Assembly: GCA_009841605.1 (NCBI GenBank)
Contig: VXLM01000072.1
Span: 1 to 46,401 of the forward strand
Reading direction: 5' to 3'
Source of the DNA: Dehalococcoidia bacterium
Lineage (GTDB): Bacteria > Chloroflexota > Dehalococcoidia > Lucifugimonadales > VXLM01
DNA length: 46,401 nt
Below the pieces are notes generated by a model that was not told the DNA's origin, ran no database searches, and was given only the letters and a program-made list of their open reading frames with translations. Shown one piece after another: positions 33,193 through 42,055 of this stretch (the first letter of the stretch is position 1; the number at the start of each line of letters is the position of its first letter). The position numbers were made by a program, and so were the translations under genes.

Positions 33193-34023
33193 TTAGAGCA
33201 CCATCCGGGAGACGAACTCGGTCGTCGTCTCGCGGGAAATCTTCATGCCATACTCGCTGACCGGGAGGTACTCGTGCAGTTCCGGGTTGTGTCTCAGAAA
33301 CGCCTCGGCATACGGAACGCGAGTGTGTAGCGCGGCTATCCCGCCGTCCAGGACCTCGCCGAGCTTGCGCTGGAGACCTCCGCCCTCCGAGTAGTGCTGG
33401 GACGTGAACTTGTTCATCGCCTGGGCCTTGAGTTTGACTACATCGCTGATGTCGATGATGGTGTCCGGCATCCTGGGGTTCAGGCTTTCGAGGACGTTCG
33501 TGCGTCCGCGCTGGTCGTGGTAGAAGATCTGCGCCGTCCATCCTCCCGTATCGCCTCCGGTTGGAGCGTAGCTCTTGCCTTCCCGGATTCCCGCTGCCGT
33601 GTCGGTGGCGATGAGGAGCATTTGAGTGGCGAGGGCGTGCGCGCCGACGGTGTCATGTGGCCAGTGGGAGATGACGACATGCGGGGCTATCTCGCCGATG
33701 ACGTCGGCGATGTCGCTGACGATCTCGGGCTGGATGGTGGTGATGGAGTCGTCGTAGCCAAGGAATCGCACGTCGGTTACTCCGAGCACGGCTGACGCCT
33801 CTTCCAGCTCCCGTCGGCGGTCCGCGACAAGCTCGTCCATGTCCGGCATCGTCCCCGTCTCGCGGTAGGCGCTGATGCCCGTCAGGTGATGGGACATGCC
33901 GGTGTACGGGGTGAGAATCGTAACGTGGTCACCCCGCCGGACGTGCTTCGCGACGGTGCCGCCCGCGTACAGGATGCAGTCCTTCGGGTGCCCCCCGATG
34001 TTCAGGATACGCAACTGCTCCAT
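33193..34023 (-). CDS. PIG-L/LmbE-family deacetylase with variant metal motif
   Basis: PIG-L enzymes are zinc-dependent amidases that remove N-acetyl or N-acyl groups from amino sugars (as in mycothiol, bacillithiol and GPI synthesis). The 276-residue protein has the Rossmann-like N-terminus ILNIGGHPKDCILYAGGT (~6-23), where the usual AHPDDE is HPKDC. The metal-binding His and second Asp are kept, but the Glu is Cys. A later His motif, ISHWPHDTVGAHALATQM (~117-134), supplies the third ligand. ATG 34023 is the only sensible start. It is followed without a gap by the MDR dehydrogenase. Confidence 0.82.
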   Translation of the reverse strand: MEQLRILNIGGHPKDCILYAGGTVAKHVRRGDHVTILTPYTGMSHHLTGISAYRETGTMPDMDELVADRRRELEEASAVLGVTDVRFLGYDDSITTIQPEIVSDIADVIGEIAPHVVISHWPHDTVGAHALATQMLLIATDTAAGIREGKSYAPTGGDTGGWTAQIFYHDQRGRTNVLESLNPRMPDTIIDISDVVKLKAQAMNKFTSQHYSEGGGLQRKLGEVLDGGIAALHTRVPYAEAFLRHNPELHEYLPVSEYGMKISRETTTEFVSRMVL

Positions 34024-34164
34024 AGCGCCGATATCTCCTCCGATCCGATTCCGCGCAATTATACGCCAGTTGACCGGGAGGAATGCAGTGGGCGTACTAG
34101 CCCCGAACTCAAAACCATAACAATTGGGTGAACTCTCGTCCGCCCCTCCTCAGACAAGCAGTCC

Positions 34165-34191
34165 TTCGACAGTCACACAGCGTTGTATACT
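34165..34191 (+). promoter_or_regulatory. promoter candidate for the molybdoenzyme gene
   Basis: TTCGAC, a 15-nt spacer, then TATACT. The spacer is short, so confidence is moderate. The predicted leader before ATG 34265 is about 67 nt. Confidence 0.4.
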
Positions 34192-34264
34192 ATGATTGCG
34201 GCGGCCGGACGCGGGAAACGTCGCGATCGAATCCCCATACTCCCGGATGAGAGGTATCCAAAAC

Positions 34265-34876
34265 ATGCTGTTCAAGAGGCTCACGGGCGCAAAGCAGATC
34301 AAGAAGCAGGAAGGCGTTGTCGCGCCACCCGGCCAGTTCGTGACCGAGAAATGGCCCGTCATGACGTTCGACGCGCCGCCGAGGATCGAACTCGAAACGT
34401 GGCGGTTCGACATCTTCGGTCTGGTGAACCAGGAGAAGTCGCTGAACTGGGAGGAGTTCATGTCTCTCCCCAAGGTCACAATCGACTCGGAGTTCCACTG
34501 TGTGACGCAGTGGAGCCGCCTCGAAAACACCTGGGAGGGCGTGTCGTTCTCTGAGGTGATGGGCCTCGTCGATCCGAAGCCTGAGGCCTCTCACGTGATG
34601 ATGCACTGCTTCGGCGGCTACACGACCAACCTCGCCCTCGACGTTCTGCTCGACGACGACGTGCTCTTCGCTTACAACCACGACGGCGCGCCGCTCGACC
34701 GGGATCATGGCGGTCCTCTGCGCCTGGTCGTGCCCAAGAAGTACGCATGGAAGAGCGCCAAGTGGGTCAACGGCATCGAGCTTATGGACCGCGACCGGCC
34801 CGGCTTCTGGGAGCAGCGCGGCTACCACATGGAGGCCGACCCCTGGAAAGAGGAGCGCTTCGGCAGCTTTTGGTAG
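34265..34876 (+). CDS. sulfite-oxidase-family molybdopterin protein (MsrP/YuiH-like)
   Basis: This 203-residue protein matches the oxidoreductase molybdopterin-binding domain of sulfite oxidase, nitrate reductase and MsrP. The molybdenum-ligand Cys79 lies in SEFHCVTQWS. LDVLLDDDVLFAYNHDGAPLDRDHGGPLRLVVPKKYAWKSAKW (two parts, ~122-166) is the pterin-binding loop region of YuiH-type proteins. No Tat signal, haem or dimerisation domain is seen, so it is a minimal, probably cytoplasmic form. ATG 34265 follows GAGAGG by 10 nt. Upstream Met codons at 34196 and 34247 are less likely. A bidirectional terminator lies after it. The electron partner is not in the window. Confidence 0.85.
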   Translation: MLFKRLTGAKQIKKQEGVVAPPGQFVTEKWPVMTFDAPPRIELETWRFDIFGLVNQEKSLNWEEFMSLPKVTIDSEFHCVTQWSRLENTWEGVSFSEVMGLVDPKPEASHVMMHCFGGYTTNLALDVLLDDDVLFAYNHDGAPLDRDHGGPLRLVVPKKYAWKSAKWVNGIELMDRDRPGFWEQRGYHMEADPWKEERFGSFW

Positions 34877-34926
34877 GTGTTGGGGACTGTCCCCCTACCT
34901 TCTGCACTTTGGCCATAGACATAAGA

Positions 34927-34961
34927 AAAGACCCTTTCGTGCGAGGTACGAAAGGGTCTTT
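34927..34961. terminator. bidirectional intrinsic terminator
   Basis: AAAGACCCTTTCGT pairs perfectly with ACGAAAGGGTCTTT around a 7-nt loop (14-bp stem), with T-rich flanks on both strands. It separates the molybdoenzyme gene (plus) from the zinc-ribbon gene (minus). Confidence 0.85.
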
Positions 34962-34996
34962 GATTTGGACCGAATGGCCGGCGATGCCAGCTGCGG

Positions 34997-35215
34997 CTAC
35001 GCCGCTCGAATGGCCGATGTCCGCGCTCGGGCCGGACGCTTGGATACCTTCTTCTGGACCGGGGCAGGGGCCGGGACCGGCTCCATGCTGAACAGGCTCG
35101 GCTTGCGAATGTCCGCCATGTAGCCACACATCAGGCACTCGCGGTACTCCCCGTACATATCCCGGTTCTGGTGCATGTCGCCCTGGCACCTTGGACAAGC
35201 CTTGAACATTATCAT
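34997..35215 (-). CDS. small zinc-ribbon protein
   Basis: This 72-residue protein has a four-Cys zinc ribbon C7-x2-C10...C27-x2-C30 (ACPRCQGDM, YGEYRECLMCGYM). A Pro/Ala- and basic-rich tail follows (APVQKKVSKRPARARTSAIRAA) that could contact nucleic acid. ATG 35215 has GGAGG 8 nt upstream, clearly better than the longer open frame. It is divergent from hspR and ends at the bidirectional terminator. Function unknown; ribosome- or RNA-associated roles are common for such ribbons. Confidence 0.7.
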   Translation of the reverse strand: MIMFKACPRCQGDMHQNRDMYGEYRECLMCGYMADIRKPSLFSMEPVPAPAPVQKKVSKRPARARTSAIRAA

Positions 35216-35348
35216 CACTTTGCCTCCTTCCGTTTCCGACAAACTCGATAGACTTTCAGATTCCTCGCGTTTGGAAGTTGCTCCTCGCGGTAGGTAGACG
35301 CTCTGGCCATTCGAGAAGTTCCCGACGTCCGGCTCTACAATCAACTCC

Positions 35349-35378
35349 CTTGACATGCTTTGTATCAAGTTATACAAT
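35349..35378 (+). promoter_or_regulatory. promoter of hspR-grpE-dnaK with a HAIR-type operator
   Basis: The promoter is TTGACA, 17 nt, TACAAT. Overlapping it, CTTGA (35349-35353) and TCAAG (35365-35369) form an inverted repeat with an 11-nt spacer. This is exactly the spacing of the HspR-associated inverted repeat (HAIR, CTTGAGT-N7-ACTCAAG). HspR bound here would cover the -35 box and block transcription, giving heat-inducible autoregulation. Confidence 0.7.
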
Positions 35379-35423
35379 GTCCTTCGTAACCCCTATAACG
35401 TAGCCAAGACCGATTGAGTTAGC

Positions 35424-35945
35424 ATGTTGTTCGATCCTGACAGGCCCTCCACTCGCCGCTCCGGTGTTGTCAATAGAACGTCCCCGTTCCCTGCGGGGTT
35501 AGCGGCGGCGCTTCAGGACATCATCGAAGAGGCAAGCAGGGTGCGTGAGTCTACCCGTTCGCGTGGACGGCAAGGCCCTGCAACGGGCCCCGGACGGCCG
35601 GAGATCGACGGCGTCTACATCATCAGCGTCGCGGCCCGCATCCTCGAAATGCACCCGCAGACGCTCCGCAAGTACGAGCGCGCGGGGCTGGTCAGACCGA
35701 CTCGCACGGAGGGTATGCTCCGGCTCTACTCCGAGCTCGATATTGCCCGGCTTCGGCTCATCAAGCACCTGGTCGGCGACCTCGGCCTGAATCTGGCTGG
35801 AGTGCAGTTGGTGCTCGAACTGTTCAACAAGCTGGTCAAGACGAAAGTGGAGTTACGCCGTGTCGACGACGCGGACGCCAAGCAGGCCCTCGACGACAGC
35901 ATCGACGAGATGATCTCCCTGCTCTACTCGGAGCGAAAGCGTTAG
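35424..35945 (+). CDS. hspR: HspR-like MerR-family heat-shock repressor
   Basis: HspR represses chaperone genes at HAIR operators and needs DnaK as co-repressor. The 173-residue protein has the HspR winged-helix signature YIISVAARILEMHPQTLRKYERAGLVRPTRTEGMLRLYSELD (in parts, ~65-106). It is followed by a helical dimerisation region. It has an unusual ~60-residue N-terminal extension with a basic, glycine-rich stretch (RSRGRQGPATGPGRPE). The start at ATG 35424 has no good ribosome binding site, and a GTG near 35541 is an alternative that would shorten the extension. It heads an operon with grpE and dnaK, whose promoter carries a HAIR-like site. MerR identity is firm; HspR identity rests on context and operator. 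Confidence 0.85.
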   Translation: MLFDPDRPSTRRSGVVNRTSPFPAGLAAALQDIIEEASRVRESTRSRGRQGPATGPGRPEIDGVYIISVAARILEMHPQTLRKYERAGLVRPTRTEGMLRLYSELDIARLRLIKHLVGDLGLNLAGVQLVLELFNKLVKTKVELRRVDDADAKQALDDSIDEMISLLYSERKR

Positions 35946-35993
35946 CGTGCGCGGGCTAACGAAAGTCCCAATAGAGGTACAGAGGATATGGTA

Positions 35994-36587
35994 ATGAGCG
36001 AACATGAGGATGACGCCGAGGAACTCCCGGCCGAGGGCGGAGAGGACGAAACTCTAGCTGGTGACGAGGCGGACGATCTTCAGGCGCGGCTCGAAGAAGC
36101 TGAGCGTGAACGCGAGCAGTTCAAGAGCATGGCGGCCCGCGCTCAGGCAGACCTCGTCAACTATCGCAGGCGGGTCGAGGAGGAGAAGGAAGAGATACAG
36201 CGGAGCGCCAAGTCGGTCCTGCTCATGAAGATGCTCTCGACCGTCGACGATCTCGACCGCGCGATTGCCATGATCCCGACCGACGAGTCTGCCGGATGGG
36301 CGGAGGGCATCCAGCTCGTCCGGCGAAATGTCGTGAACATGCTGGACACGGAGGGCGTCACAAAGGTCGAGTCCATGGGAGAGCCTTATGACCCCGCCTT
36401 CGCTGAGGCCCTCCTGTTCCGGGAGACCGAGGACGGCGACGAGGGAACTGTGGTGGAGGTCTTCAGGGAAGGATATATGTACAAGGATCGGGTGCTCCGG
36501 GCCGCGCAGGTCGTGGTTGCCAAACGTCCCGAGCAGCCGGAAACCGATGATTCCAACGAAACGAACAGCGACAAGGAGACAGCGTAA
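35994..36587 (+). CDS. grpE: GrpE nucleotide exchange factor
   Basis: GrpE releases ADP from DnaK and acts as a thermosensor. The 197-residue protein has an acidic N-terminus, a long coiled coil ([32 protein letters not shown]) and the conserved C-terminal beta part with [13 protein letters not shown] and [26 protein letters not shown] 35994 is preferred over 35988 because AGAGG lies 8 nt before it. The stop overlaps the dnaK start as TAATG. Confidence 0.93.
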   Translation: MSEHEDDAEELPAEGGEDETLAGDEADDLQARLEEAEREREQFKSMAARAQADLVNYRRRVEEEKEEIQRSAKSVLLMKMLSTVDDLDRAIAMIPTDESAGWAEGIQLVRRNVVNMLDTEGVTKVESMGEPYDPAFAEALLFRETEDGDEGTVVEVFREGYMYKDRVLRAAQVVVAKRPEQPETDDSNETNSDKETA

Positions 36588-38503
36588 TGGCGAAGATTTT
36601 GGGAATCGATCTGGGCACGACCAACTCGTGCATGGCCGTGATCGAGGGTGGCGAGCCTCGCGTGATCGAGAACGCGGAGGGCGGACGGACGACGCCGTCC
36701 GTGGCGGCGATGAACCCGAAGAGCGGCGAGCGCTACGTGGGGACAACCGCGAAACGTCAGGCCGTGACGAACTCGGAGAACACCATATTCTCCGTCAAAC
36801 GGTTCATGGGCCGCCGGTACGACGAAGACAGCGTACAGCGCGACCTCAAGCTCGTGCCGTTCAAGGTCGAAAAGCACACCAACGGGGACGCCTACGTCGC
36901 TATGGGCGACAAGACCTACGCGCCGCCGGAGATGTCCGCGATGATCCTGCAGAAGCTCAAGCAGGACGCCGAGGCCAAGCTGGGCGAGACGATAACGCAG
37001 GCCGTCATCACCGTTCCCGCCTACTTCAACGACAGCCAGCGGAACGCCACGAAGGACGCGGGACGCATCGCGGGCCTCGAGGTGCTGCGAATCATCAACG
37101 AGCCGACGGCGGCTTCCCTCGCCTACGGACTCGATAAGAAAGGCGAAGAGACCATCGCCGTGTACGACCTCGGTGGCGGCACGTTCGACATCACGATCCT
37201 CCAGATCGGCGAGGGCGTGTTCGAGGTCAAGTCGACGAACGGCGACACTCACCTCGGCGGCGACGACTTCGACCAGCGCATCATGGACTGGATCGTCGAG
37301 GAGTTCAAGCGCGATCAGGCCATCGACCTTGCGAACGACCGCATGGCCCTCCAACGGTTGCGAGAGGCGGCGGAGAAGGCAAAGATCGAGCTCTCCTCGC
37401 TCATGGAGACTGAGATCAACCTGCCGTTCATCACCGCAGACGCTTCCGGACCGAAGCACCTCGTGATGAGCCTTTCGAGGTCGAAGCTGGAACAGCTGGT
37501 CGGTGATCTCGTAGAGCAGTCGATAGGCCCTTGCAGACAAGCCCTCAAGGACGCCGAGGTTGAAGCGGGCGGCATTGATGAGGTGATCCTCGTGGGTGGC
37601 ATGACGAGAATGCCGGCGGTCCAGAAGGCCGTAGAGGGCCTCTTCGGCAAGGAGGCCCACCAGGGCGTCAACCCCGACGAGGTCGTTGCAGTGGGCGCGG
37701 CGATCCAGGCCGGAATCCTCCAGGGCGACGTGCAGGACCTTCTGCTTCTGGACGTCACTCCGCTGACCCTGGGCATCGAGACGCTGGGAGGCGTGTCGAC
37801 GGCCCTCATCCCGCGCAACACCACCATCCCGACGGCCAAGACGGAGACGTTCACGACCGCCGCGGACGGACAGACCAGCGTCGAGGTACACGTGCTCCAG
37901 GGCGAGCGCGATATGGCGAGCAACAACAAGAGCATTGGTCGCTTCATGCTCGACGGCATCCTGCCCGCTCCTCGTGGAGTTCCACAGATCGAGGTCACGT
38001 TCGACATCGACGCCAACGGCATCCTGAACGTCTCGGCCAAGGACAAGGGCACGGGCAAGGAGCAGAAGATCACGATAACTGCGAGCTCCGGCCTGAGCGA
38101 CAACGAGGTCGACCAGATGGTCAGCGACGCCGAGGAGCACGCGGAGGAAGACCGGCAGCAGCGCGAGAAGGTGGAGACTCGAAACGCCGCCGAAAACTCC
38201 GCCTTCGCTGCGGAGAAGCTCGTCAAGGAAAACGAAGACAAAATATCGGACGAGATGAAGGAAGACATCAACGGCAAGATCGCCGCCGTCCGTGCAGCCA
38301 TCTCCGACGACGACACCGACCGCATCAAGTCGTCGATGGAGGAACTGAACACTGCCCTTCAGGCCGTCGGCCAAGCCGTATACAGCCAGCAGGGTGGTGC
38401 TCAGGCTTCAGCCGATGAAGTAGATGAAACGCCATCCGACGACTCGGACGGAGACGACGACGATGACAGCACCGTCGAGGGCGAGTTCCGCGAGGTGAGG
38501 TAG
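36587..38503 (+). CDS. dnaK: chaperone DnaK (Hsp70)
   Basis: DnaK is the ATP-dependent Hsp70 chaperone. The 638-residue protein has the three Hsp70 signatures: [13 protein letters not shown] (~5), [14 protein letters not shown] (~189) and [17 protein letters not shown] (~333). The interdomain linker region ([14 protein letters not shown]) follows, then the substrate-binding domain and an acidic C-terminal tail ending EFREVR. The start overlaps the grpE stop, with AAGGAGA 6-7 nt upstream. No dnaJ follows; an intrinsic terminator ends the operon. Confidence 0.97.
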   Translation: MAKILGIDLGTTNSCMAVIEGGEPRVIENAEGGRTTPSVAAMNPKSGERYVGTTAKRQAVTNSENTIFSVKRFMGRRYDEDSVQRDLKLVPFKVEKHTNGDAYVAMGDKTYAPPEMSAMILQKLKQDAEAKLGETITQAVITVPAYFNDSQRNATKDAGRIAGLEVLRIINEPTAASLAYGLDKKGEETIAVYDLGGGTFDITILQIGEGVFEVKSTNGDTHLGGDDFDQRIMDWIVEEFKRDQAIDLANDRMALQRLREAAEKAKIELSSLMETEINLPFITADASGPKHLVMSLSRSKLEQLVGDLVEQSIGPCRQALKDAEVEAGGIDEVILVGGMTRMPAVQKAVEGLFGKEAHQGVNPDEVVAVGAAIQAGILQGDVQDLLLLDVTPLTLGIETLGGVSTALIPRNTTIPTAKTETFTTAADGQTSVEVHVLQGERDMASNNKSIGRFMLDGILPAPRGVPQIEVTFDIDANGILNVSAKDKGTGKEQKITITASSGLSDNEVDQMVSDAEEHAEEDRQQREKVETRNAAENSAFAAEKLVKENEDKISDEMKEDINGKIAAVRAAISDDDTDRIKSSMEELNTALQAVGQAVYSQQGGAQASADEVDETPSDDSDGDDDDDSTVEGEFREVR

Positions 38504-38531
38504 GCGGGATCGGACAGAGTAGGCTTACCGC

Positions 38532-38558
38532 GGGGGCTGTCCGGTTTGGGCGGCCCCC
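38532..38558 (+). terminator. intrinsic terminator after dnaK
   Basis: GGGGGCTGTCC pairs with GGGCGGCCCCC (11 bp with two G-U pairs) around GGTTT and is followed by the T-rich TCTCTGTATCTC. It lies 28 nt after the dnaK stop. Confidence 0.65.
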
Positions 38559-38636
38559 TCTCTGTATCTCTCCCCCGGCGGGCAGGCAAGGATAGGCATT
38601 CAGCTATTGCCCCACTTTGAAAGCAGCCCCGCCACT

Positions 38637-38800
38637 GTCATTCTGAACGCAGTGAAGCGGAGTGAAGAATCTAAAATGCCCGTCCCAAGGCAGCGCCGAC
38701 ATGGAGAATTCCTATCCCGTCGGCGAGGATGCGGATGGTGCGCCGACTTACCCGTCTTGCAGTCATGGACTTTAGATTCCTCGCTACGCTCGGAATGACA
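38637..38800. repeat. long inverted-repeat element (GTCATTCCGA family), copy 2
   Basis: The left arm starts GTCATTCTGAACGCAGTGAA and ends GAAGAATCTAAA. The right arm, TTTAGATTCCTCGCTACGC then TCGGAATGACA, matches the right arm of the copy at 20894-21023. The ~95-nt centre differs between copies, so only the arms are conserved, as in MITE-like or REP-doublet elements. Confidence 0.75.
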
Positions 38801-38870
38801 GGGAGACGGGGCCGGATCGTAACTGCAAGTCCGTTTTACCTACCCCTGTCAGCCCCCTGCCGGACTTCCC

Positions 38871-40004
38871 TCACCCTGCCCTGATGCCATGCGTCGGAAA
38901 GATGAGCCCCTGAACCGCTCCGACGCTGGCTTCCGCAAAGGTCTTCGCGTCGTCCTGCGCCTTGTGGACGATGTCGGGCAGTTGCTCGGTGTCCGGGAGG
39001 GTCTCTACTCCATACTTCGACCGGTACGACTCAGGTATTGCGTCGTCCAGATTCTGCTCCGACATGACGCCGTAGGCCAGCGTCCATGACCGCGCCACTG
39101 CCTGCACATCGTAGCCTCCGCCGCCGAGAGCCAGCCACTTGGGAGCCTTGCCGGCAAACTCGGCTACGACCTTCCCAAACCCCTGCGTCGTGAGCGCAAG
39201 GTGAGTTATGGGATCGCGGTAGTGCGAATCGATCCCAAGCTGCGAGACGAGCACGTCGGGACGGAAGGCGTCCAGCAGCGGCAGAACGACCTGCTCCAAG
39301 ACCCAGTAGTAAGTCTCATCGCCAGTGTACGGGTACAGTGGAACATTGACTGAGCACCCGCGACCGCGTCCTGTTCCGGTCTCCTGGGCGTATCCTGTCC
39401 CGGGGAACAGGAATTGACCGGTCTCATGGAGCGAGATCGTCAGGACGCGGTCCGTATCGTAGAAGGCGTACTGCACGCCATCGCCGTGGTGGCAGTCGAC
39501 GTCGACGTAGGCAACGCGCAGTCCGCGTCGGAGCATCTCGTTGATCGCCAGCACCGGGTCATTAAAAATGCAGAAGCCGTAGGCATAGCCCGGCATCGCG
39601 TGGTGAAGTCCACCCGATATGTTGAAAGCGACATCGTACCCCTCATCCAGCAGCAGATCGACGCAGCGCATGGATCCCCCGGTCGACAGCATGGCCGCGT
39701 CGTACATACCCTCATAGCCGGGGTTGTCGCCGGGGCCGATGTTGAACTCCATGGGGTTTATTGAGAAGTCGCCCTGCCCTACTCTTTCGACGGCATTGAT
39801 GTATTCGGGCGTGTGGAATGTCGTGACCTCTTCCACGGTCGCGGCGCGCGGCGTGACGAGGGTCGAGTGATCGGGCTGGAACAGGCCGTAAGCGTCGGCC
39901 AGTTCGTACGTGTACCGCAGCCGAACCGGACGCATCGGATGAGTCTCGCTCAGCACGTGACTGGACATTGCGTCATCGTAGACAAACGCTGCCTTGCGGA
40001 TCAT
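38871..40004 (-). CDS. acuC: histone-deacetylase-family protein, AcuC-like
   Basis: Bacterial class I HDAC relatives such as AcuC deacetylate lysines, for example on acetyl-CoA synthetase, or cleave acetylpolyamines. The 377-residue protein has the metal and catalytic residues: FNISGGLHHAMPGYAYGFCIFND (~126-148, His-His pair), VDVDCHHGDGVQ (~160, Asp and His ligands), QLGIDSHYRDP (~246, Asp ligand) and LALGGGGYDV (~278, with the active-site Tyr). ATG 40004 with AGGAAG 7 nt upstream is preferred over a longer frame to 40052. AcuC identity is by overall similarity and length; acetoin genes are not adjacent. Confidence 0.85.
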   Translation of the reverse strand: MIRKAAFVYDDAMSSHVLSETHPMRPVRLRYTYELADAYGLFQPDHSTLVTPRAATVEEVTTFHTPEYINAVERVGQGDFSINPMEFNIGPGDNPGYEGMYDAAMLSTGGSMRCVDLLLDEGYDVAFNISGGLHHAMPGYAYGFCIFNDPVLAINEMLRRGLRVAYVDVDCHHGDGVQYAFYDTDRVLTISLHETGQFLFPGTGYAQETGTGRGRGCSVNVPLYPYTGDETYYWVLEQVVLPLLDAFRPDVLVSQLGIDSHYRDPITHLALTTQGFGKVVAEFAGKAPKWLALGGGGYDVQAVARSWTLAYGVMSEQNLDDAIPESYRSKYGVETLPDTEQLPDIVHKAQDDAKTFAEASVGAVQGLIFPTHGIRAG

Positions 40005-40066
40005 CTTGAATCTTCCTGAAAAGGTCTCATTTTGCGCCGGGCCATAGGCCAATCGAACCGCCGACG

Positions 40067-40930
40067 CTACTGCTCGTCGGAAGCGTCACGCTCCGCCCGA
40101 ACGCGGTCAAGCGTACGTTGAAGCCGTTCCTGATCGGCACCCAGTTCGAGTGCGATATCAATGTCGATCTGCGCGCGCTCATCCTCTCCGAGACGGAGAA
40201 GGACGATGGCGCGGTTAACGTGCGCGTCACGGTCTGCGAGTCTCAAGCCTATCAGGCGGTCGAGCTCATAAAGCGCGTCGCGTGGACGGTCGAGAGCCAT
40301 GAATATGCTGGCCCGGTAGTTGTGTATTTCGGCGTACTGGGGGTCGAGATACAGGATCTGTTCGAGGTCGATGAGCGATTCATCGAACCGTTGGAGCCGA
40401 ACATAGACCATCGCCCGATTCAAGTAGGCGTCGATCATTGCCGGATCGAGGTCGATTGCGGCATTGAAATCGTCGATGGCCATCTCGACATCGGAAAGGG
40501 ACATGCGCGCCACGCCGCGGTTGTTGTAATAGTCTGCGTCGTCGGGCACAAGCTCGATGGCCTTTGAGAAGTCGGCCTCGGCTTCGGAGAATTCCTCCAA
40601 CGCCAGGTGGGACGCGCCCCTGTCGTTGTAAGCGTCGCTAAAGGCGGGATCCAGCTCTATTGCCTTTGTGAATAGGTTTATGGCGAAGTCGTCGTCACCG
40701 GAATCCGCGTACGACACTGCGGCAACGTAGTACTCCTCCGCCGTGGGAGGAGTATCATCGGTCGCGGGTTCGGACGTGGGAGACGGCTCAGGCGTCGGAA
40801 AGGGAGTGGGCGACGGTATGGGGGTGAGGGTCGGCAGCGGAGTAGGTTCGTCGGTCTTTGAAGAATCCCCACATGCCGCAAGGAGAAGGCAGAGTGCCGA
40901 AAGACCCGCAATAAATCGGAACGTCTGCAA
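40067..40930 (-). CDS. TPR-repeat lipoprotein
   Basis: This 287-residue secreted lipoprotein has a hydrophobic signal with lipobox LLLAAC (~15-20; Cys20 lipidated), a Pro/Thr-rich linker (PTPLPTLTPIPSPTPFPTPE) and about six tetratricopeptide repeats (~66-275, e.g. AYNDRGASHLALEEFSEAEADFSKAIELVPDD in parts). It probably sits on the outer face of the membrane as a protein-protein scaffold. The start is TTG 40930, with AAAGGG and GGGAAG close upstream. Partners are unknown. Confidence 0.85.
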   Translation of the reverse strand: MQTFRFIAGLSALCLLLAACGDSSKTDEPTPLPTLTPIPSPTPFPTPEPSPTSEPATDDTPPTAEEYYVAAVSYADSGDDDFAINLFTKAIELDPAFSDAYNDRGASHLALEEFSEAEADFSKAIELVPDDADYYNNRGVARMSLSDVEMAIDDFNAAIDLDPAMIDAYLNRAMVYVRLQRFDESLIDLEQILYLDPQYAEIHNYRASIFMALDRPRDALYELDRLIGLRLADRDAHVNRAIVLLRLGEDERAQIDIDIALELGADQERLQRTLDRVRAERDASDEQ

Positions 40931-41008
40931 ATACTTCCCTTTACCCAGCCGGTGGATTCGAGGGCCGTTCGACTGTATCCAATTATATCAGAGAGGCACC
41001 CGCCCTAC

Positions 41009-41578
41009 CTACGCGAGCAGGACGACCCGGCCGGCCTTGAGGACGATCTGTATCAGCGGTCGGAGCAGTCTTGCAATAACATGACCGGTTCCCGCCGCGA
41101 CGACGCCGATCAGCCCGCCCGCGATCACGTCGAGCGGATAGTGCACACCTGCGTACACCCTGGAGAAGGCATACAGCGCTGAGATTGCCAGAAGTATCCA
41201 CCCGACCCCCCGGTTGAACACCCATACCGCCGCCGAGATACCGAAGGCCATCGCAGCCGTGTTCGCCGGGAAGGACGAGTCGGTCGGCTCGTAGAACAGG
41301 AGCGATACCTCGTGGTGGACGAAGGGCCGGTCGCGGAAGACGAAGTTGTTCAGTATCTCGATGGAGCCATTGCTGAGGGCGACGGCGAATACAGCGCCGA
41401 TCACTCCAAGCTGATAGCGACGGCGTGATGCTGTATCACCAGCGAACCAGAGAACCAACAGCGTGAGGGCGAGCGTGACCGGCACGAGGTAGTCGCTCAC
41501 CACGAACTCGATGAGGGCGTCGAAGGCGGGCAACCTGCCCACAAAGCCGTTCAGCCAAAGAAATACGGTCTCGTCCAT
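41009..41578 (-). CDS. PAP2-family membrane phosphatase with a substituted motif-2 His
   Basis: PAP2 enzymes dephosphorylate lipid phosphates or undecaprenyl diphosphate. The 189-residue protein has about five transmembrane helices. Motif 1 is seen as FVFRDRPF (~79-86) and motif 3 as SRVYAGVHYPLDVIAGG (~139-155) with its catalytic His146 and Asp150. Motif 2, usually SFPSxHA, reads SSFPANTAAM with Thr107 where the His acid catalyst normally stands. Activity may therefore be reduced or altered. ATG 41578 is chosen; GTG 41587 is an alternative. It overlaps the upstream membrane protein gene by about 28 nt. Confidence 0.8.
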   Translation of the reverse strand: MDETVFLWLNGFVGRLPAFDALIEFVVSDYLVPVTLALTLLVLWFAGDTASRRRYQLGVIGAVFAVALSNGSIEILNNFVFRDRPFVHHEVSLLFYEPTDSSFPANTAAMAFGISAAVWVFNRGVGWILLAISALYAFSRVYAGVHYPLDVIAGGLIGVVAAGTGHVIARLLRPLIQIVLKAGRVVLLA

Positions 41579-41997
41579 GTCCGCCACATCCGCCTATGTT
41601 TGCGCAGAAATCGGGTGTTGTTCGCCAGCGCGCGAGCGTAGTTGGTCCGTTTCAGGGACTCGATCCCGTTCTCAATCTGTGTGGGATGGTCCATGCTTCT
41701 GTTGACGAATGAAGTTGCTGCGAAGGTAAGGACCAGCGCAGTGATCGTGCCGAGAATGAAGAACAGCCCTTGAAAATTGCCGTCGAGACCACCCTCGTAG
41801 TCATTGATGTTCCGCTCAGCGGTGGCGAAGAACAAGACGGGGCCGGCTACCGCGAGAATGACGCCGAGTGCCCTTGCTGCCAATGGGGTCTTGAACAGGA
41901 GAAGAGCGTCGAGCCTACCAACCGAGGCGGCAATCTGCAGCACGCCGCAAGCCGCAATGACGACCATGATGTAGTAGTCGATGGCAAAGTTAAACAT
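41551..41997 (-). CDS. integral membrane protein of unknown function
   Basis: This 148-residue protein has hydrophobic stretches at about 5-25 (AIDYYIMVVIAACGVLQIAA), 39-58 (AARALGVILAVAGPVLFFAT) and 73-95 (FQGLFFILGTITALVLTFAATSF). These give three likely transmembrane helices, and a basic C-terminal tail (RFLRKHRRMWRTWTRPYF) probably faces the cytoplasm. I do not recognise the family. Overlap with the PAP2 gene suggests an operon. Confidence 0.65.
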   Translation of the reverse strand: MFNFAIDYYIMVVIAACGVLQIAASVGRLDALLLFKTPLAARALGVILAVAGPVLFFATAERNINDYEGGLDGNFQGLFFILGTITALVLTFAATSFVNRSMDHPTQIENGIESLKRTNYARALANNTRFLRKHRRMWRTWTRPYFFG

Positions 41998-42055
41998 TGC
42001 GGCTCAAGTCTCTCTCAAAATCGGCACGATCGAGGGCGAATGACAAGTCCCCTCG

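Larger units (their letters stand above)
38504..38870. other. gene-free gap with terminator and inverted-repeat element
   Basis: This 367-nt gap holds the dnaK terminator and the second long inverted repeat (38637-38800). No convincing gene is seen. Confidence 0.5.

Noticed and set aside
36386-38374. 662-codon open frame antisense to dnaK
   Set aside because: Antisense shadow of a highly conserved high-GC gene; no family resemblance, promoter or ribosome binding site.
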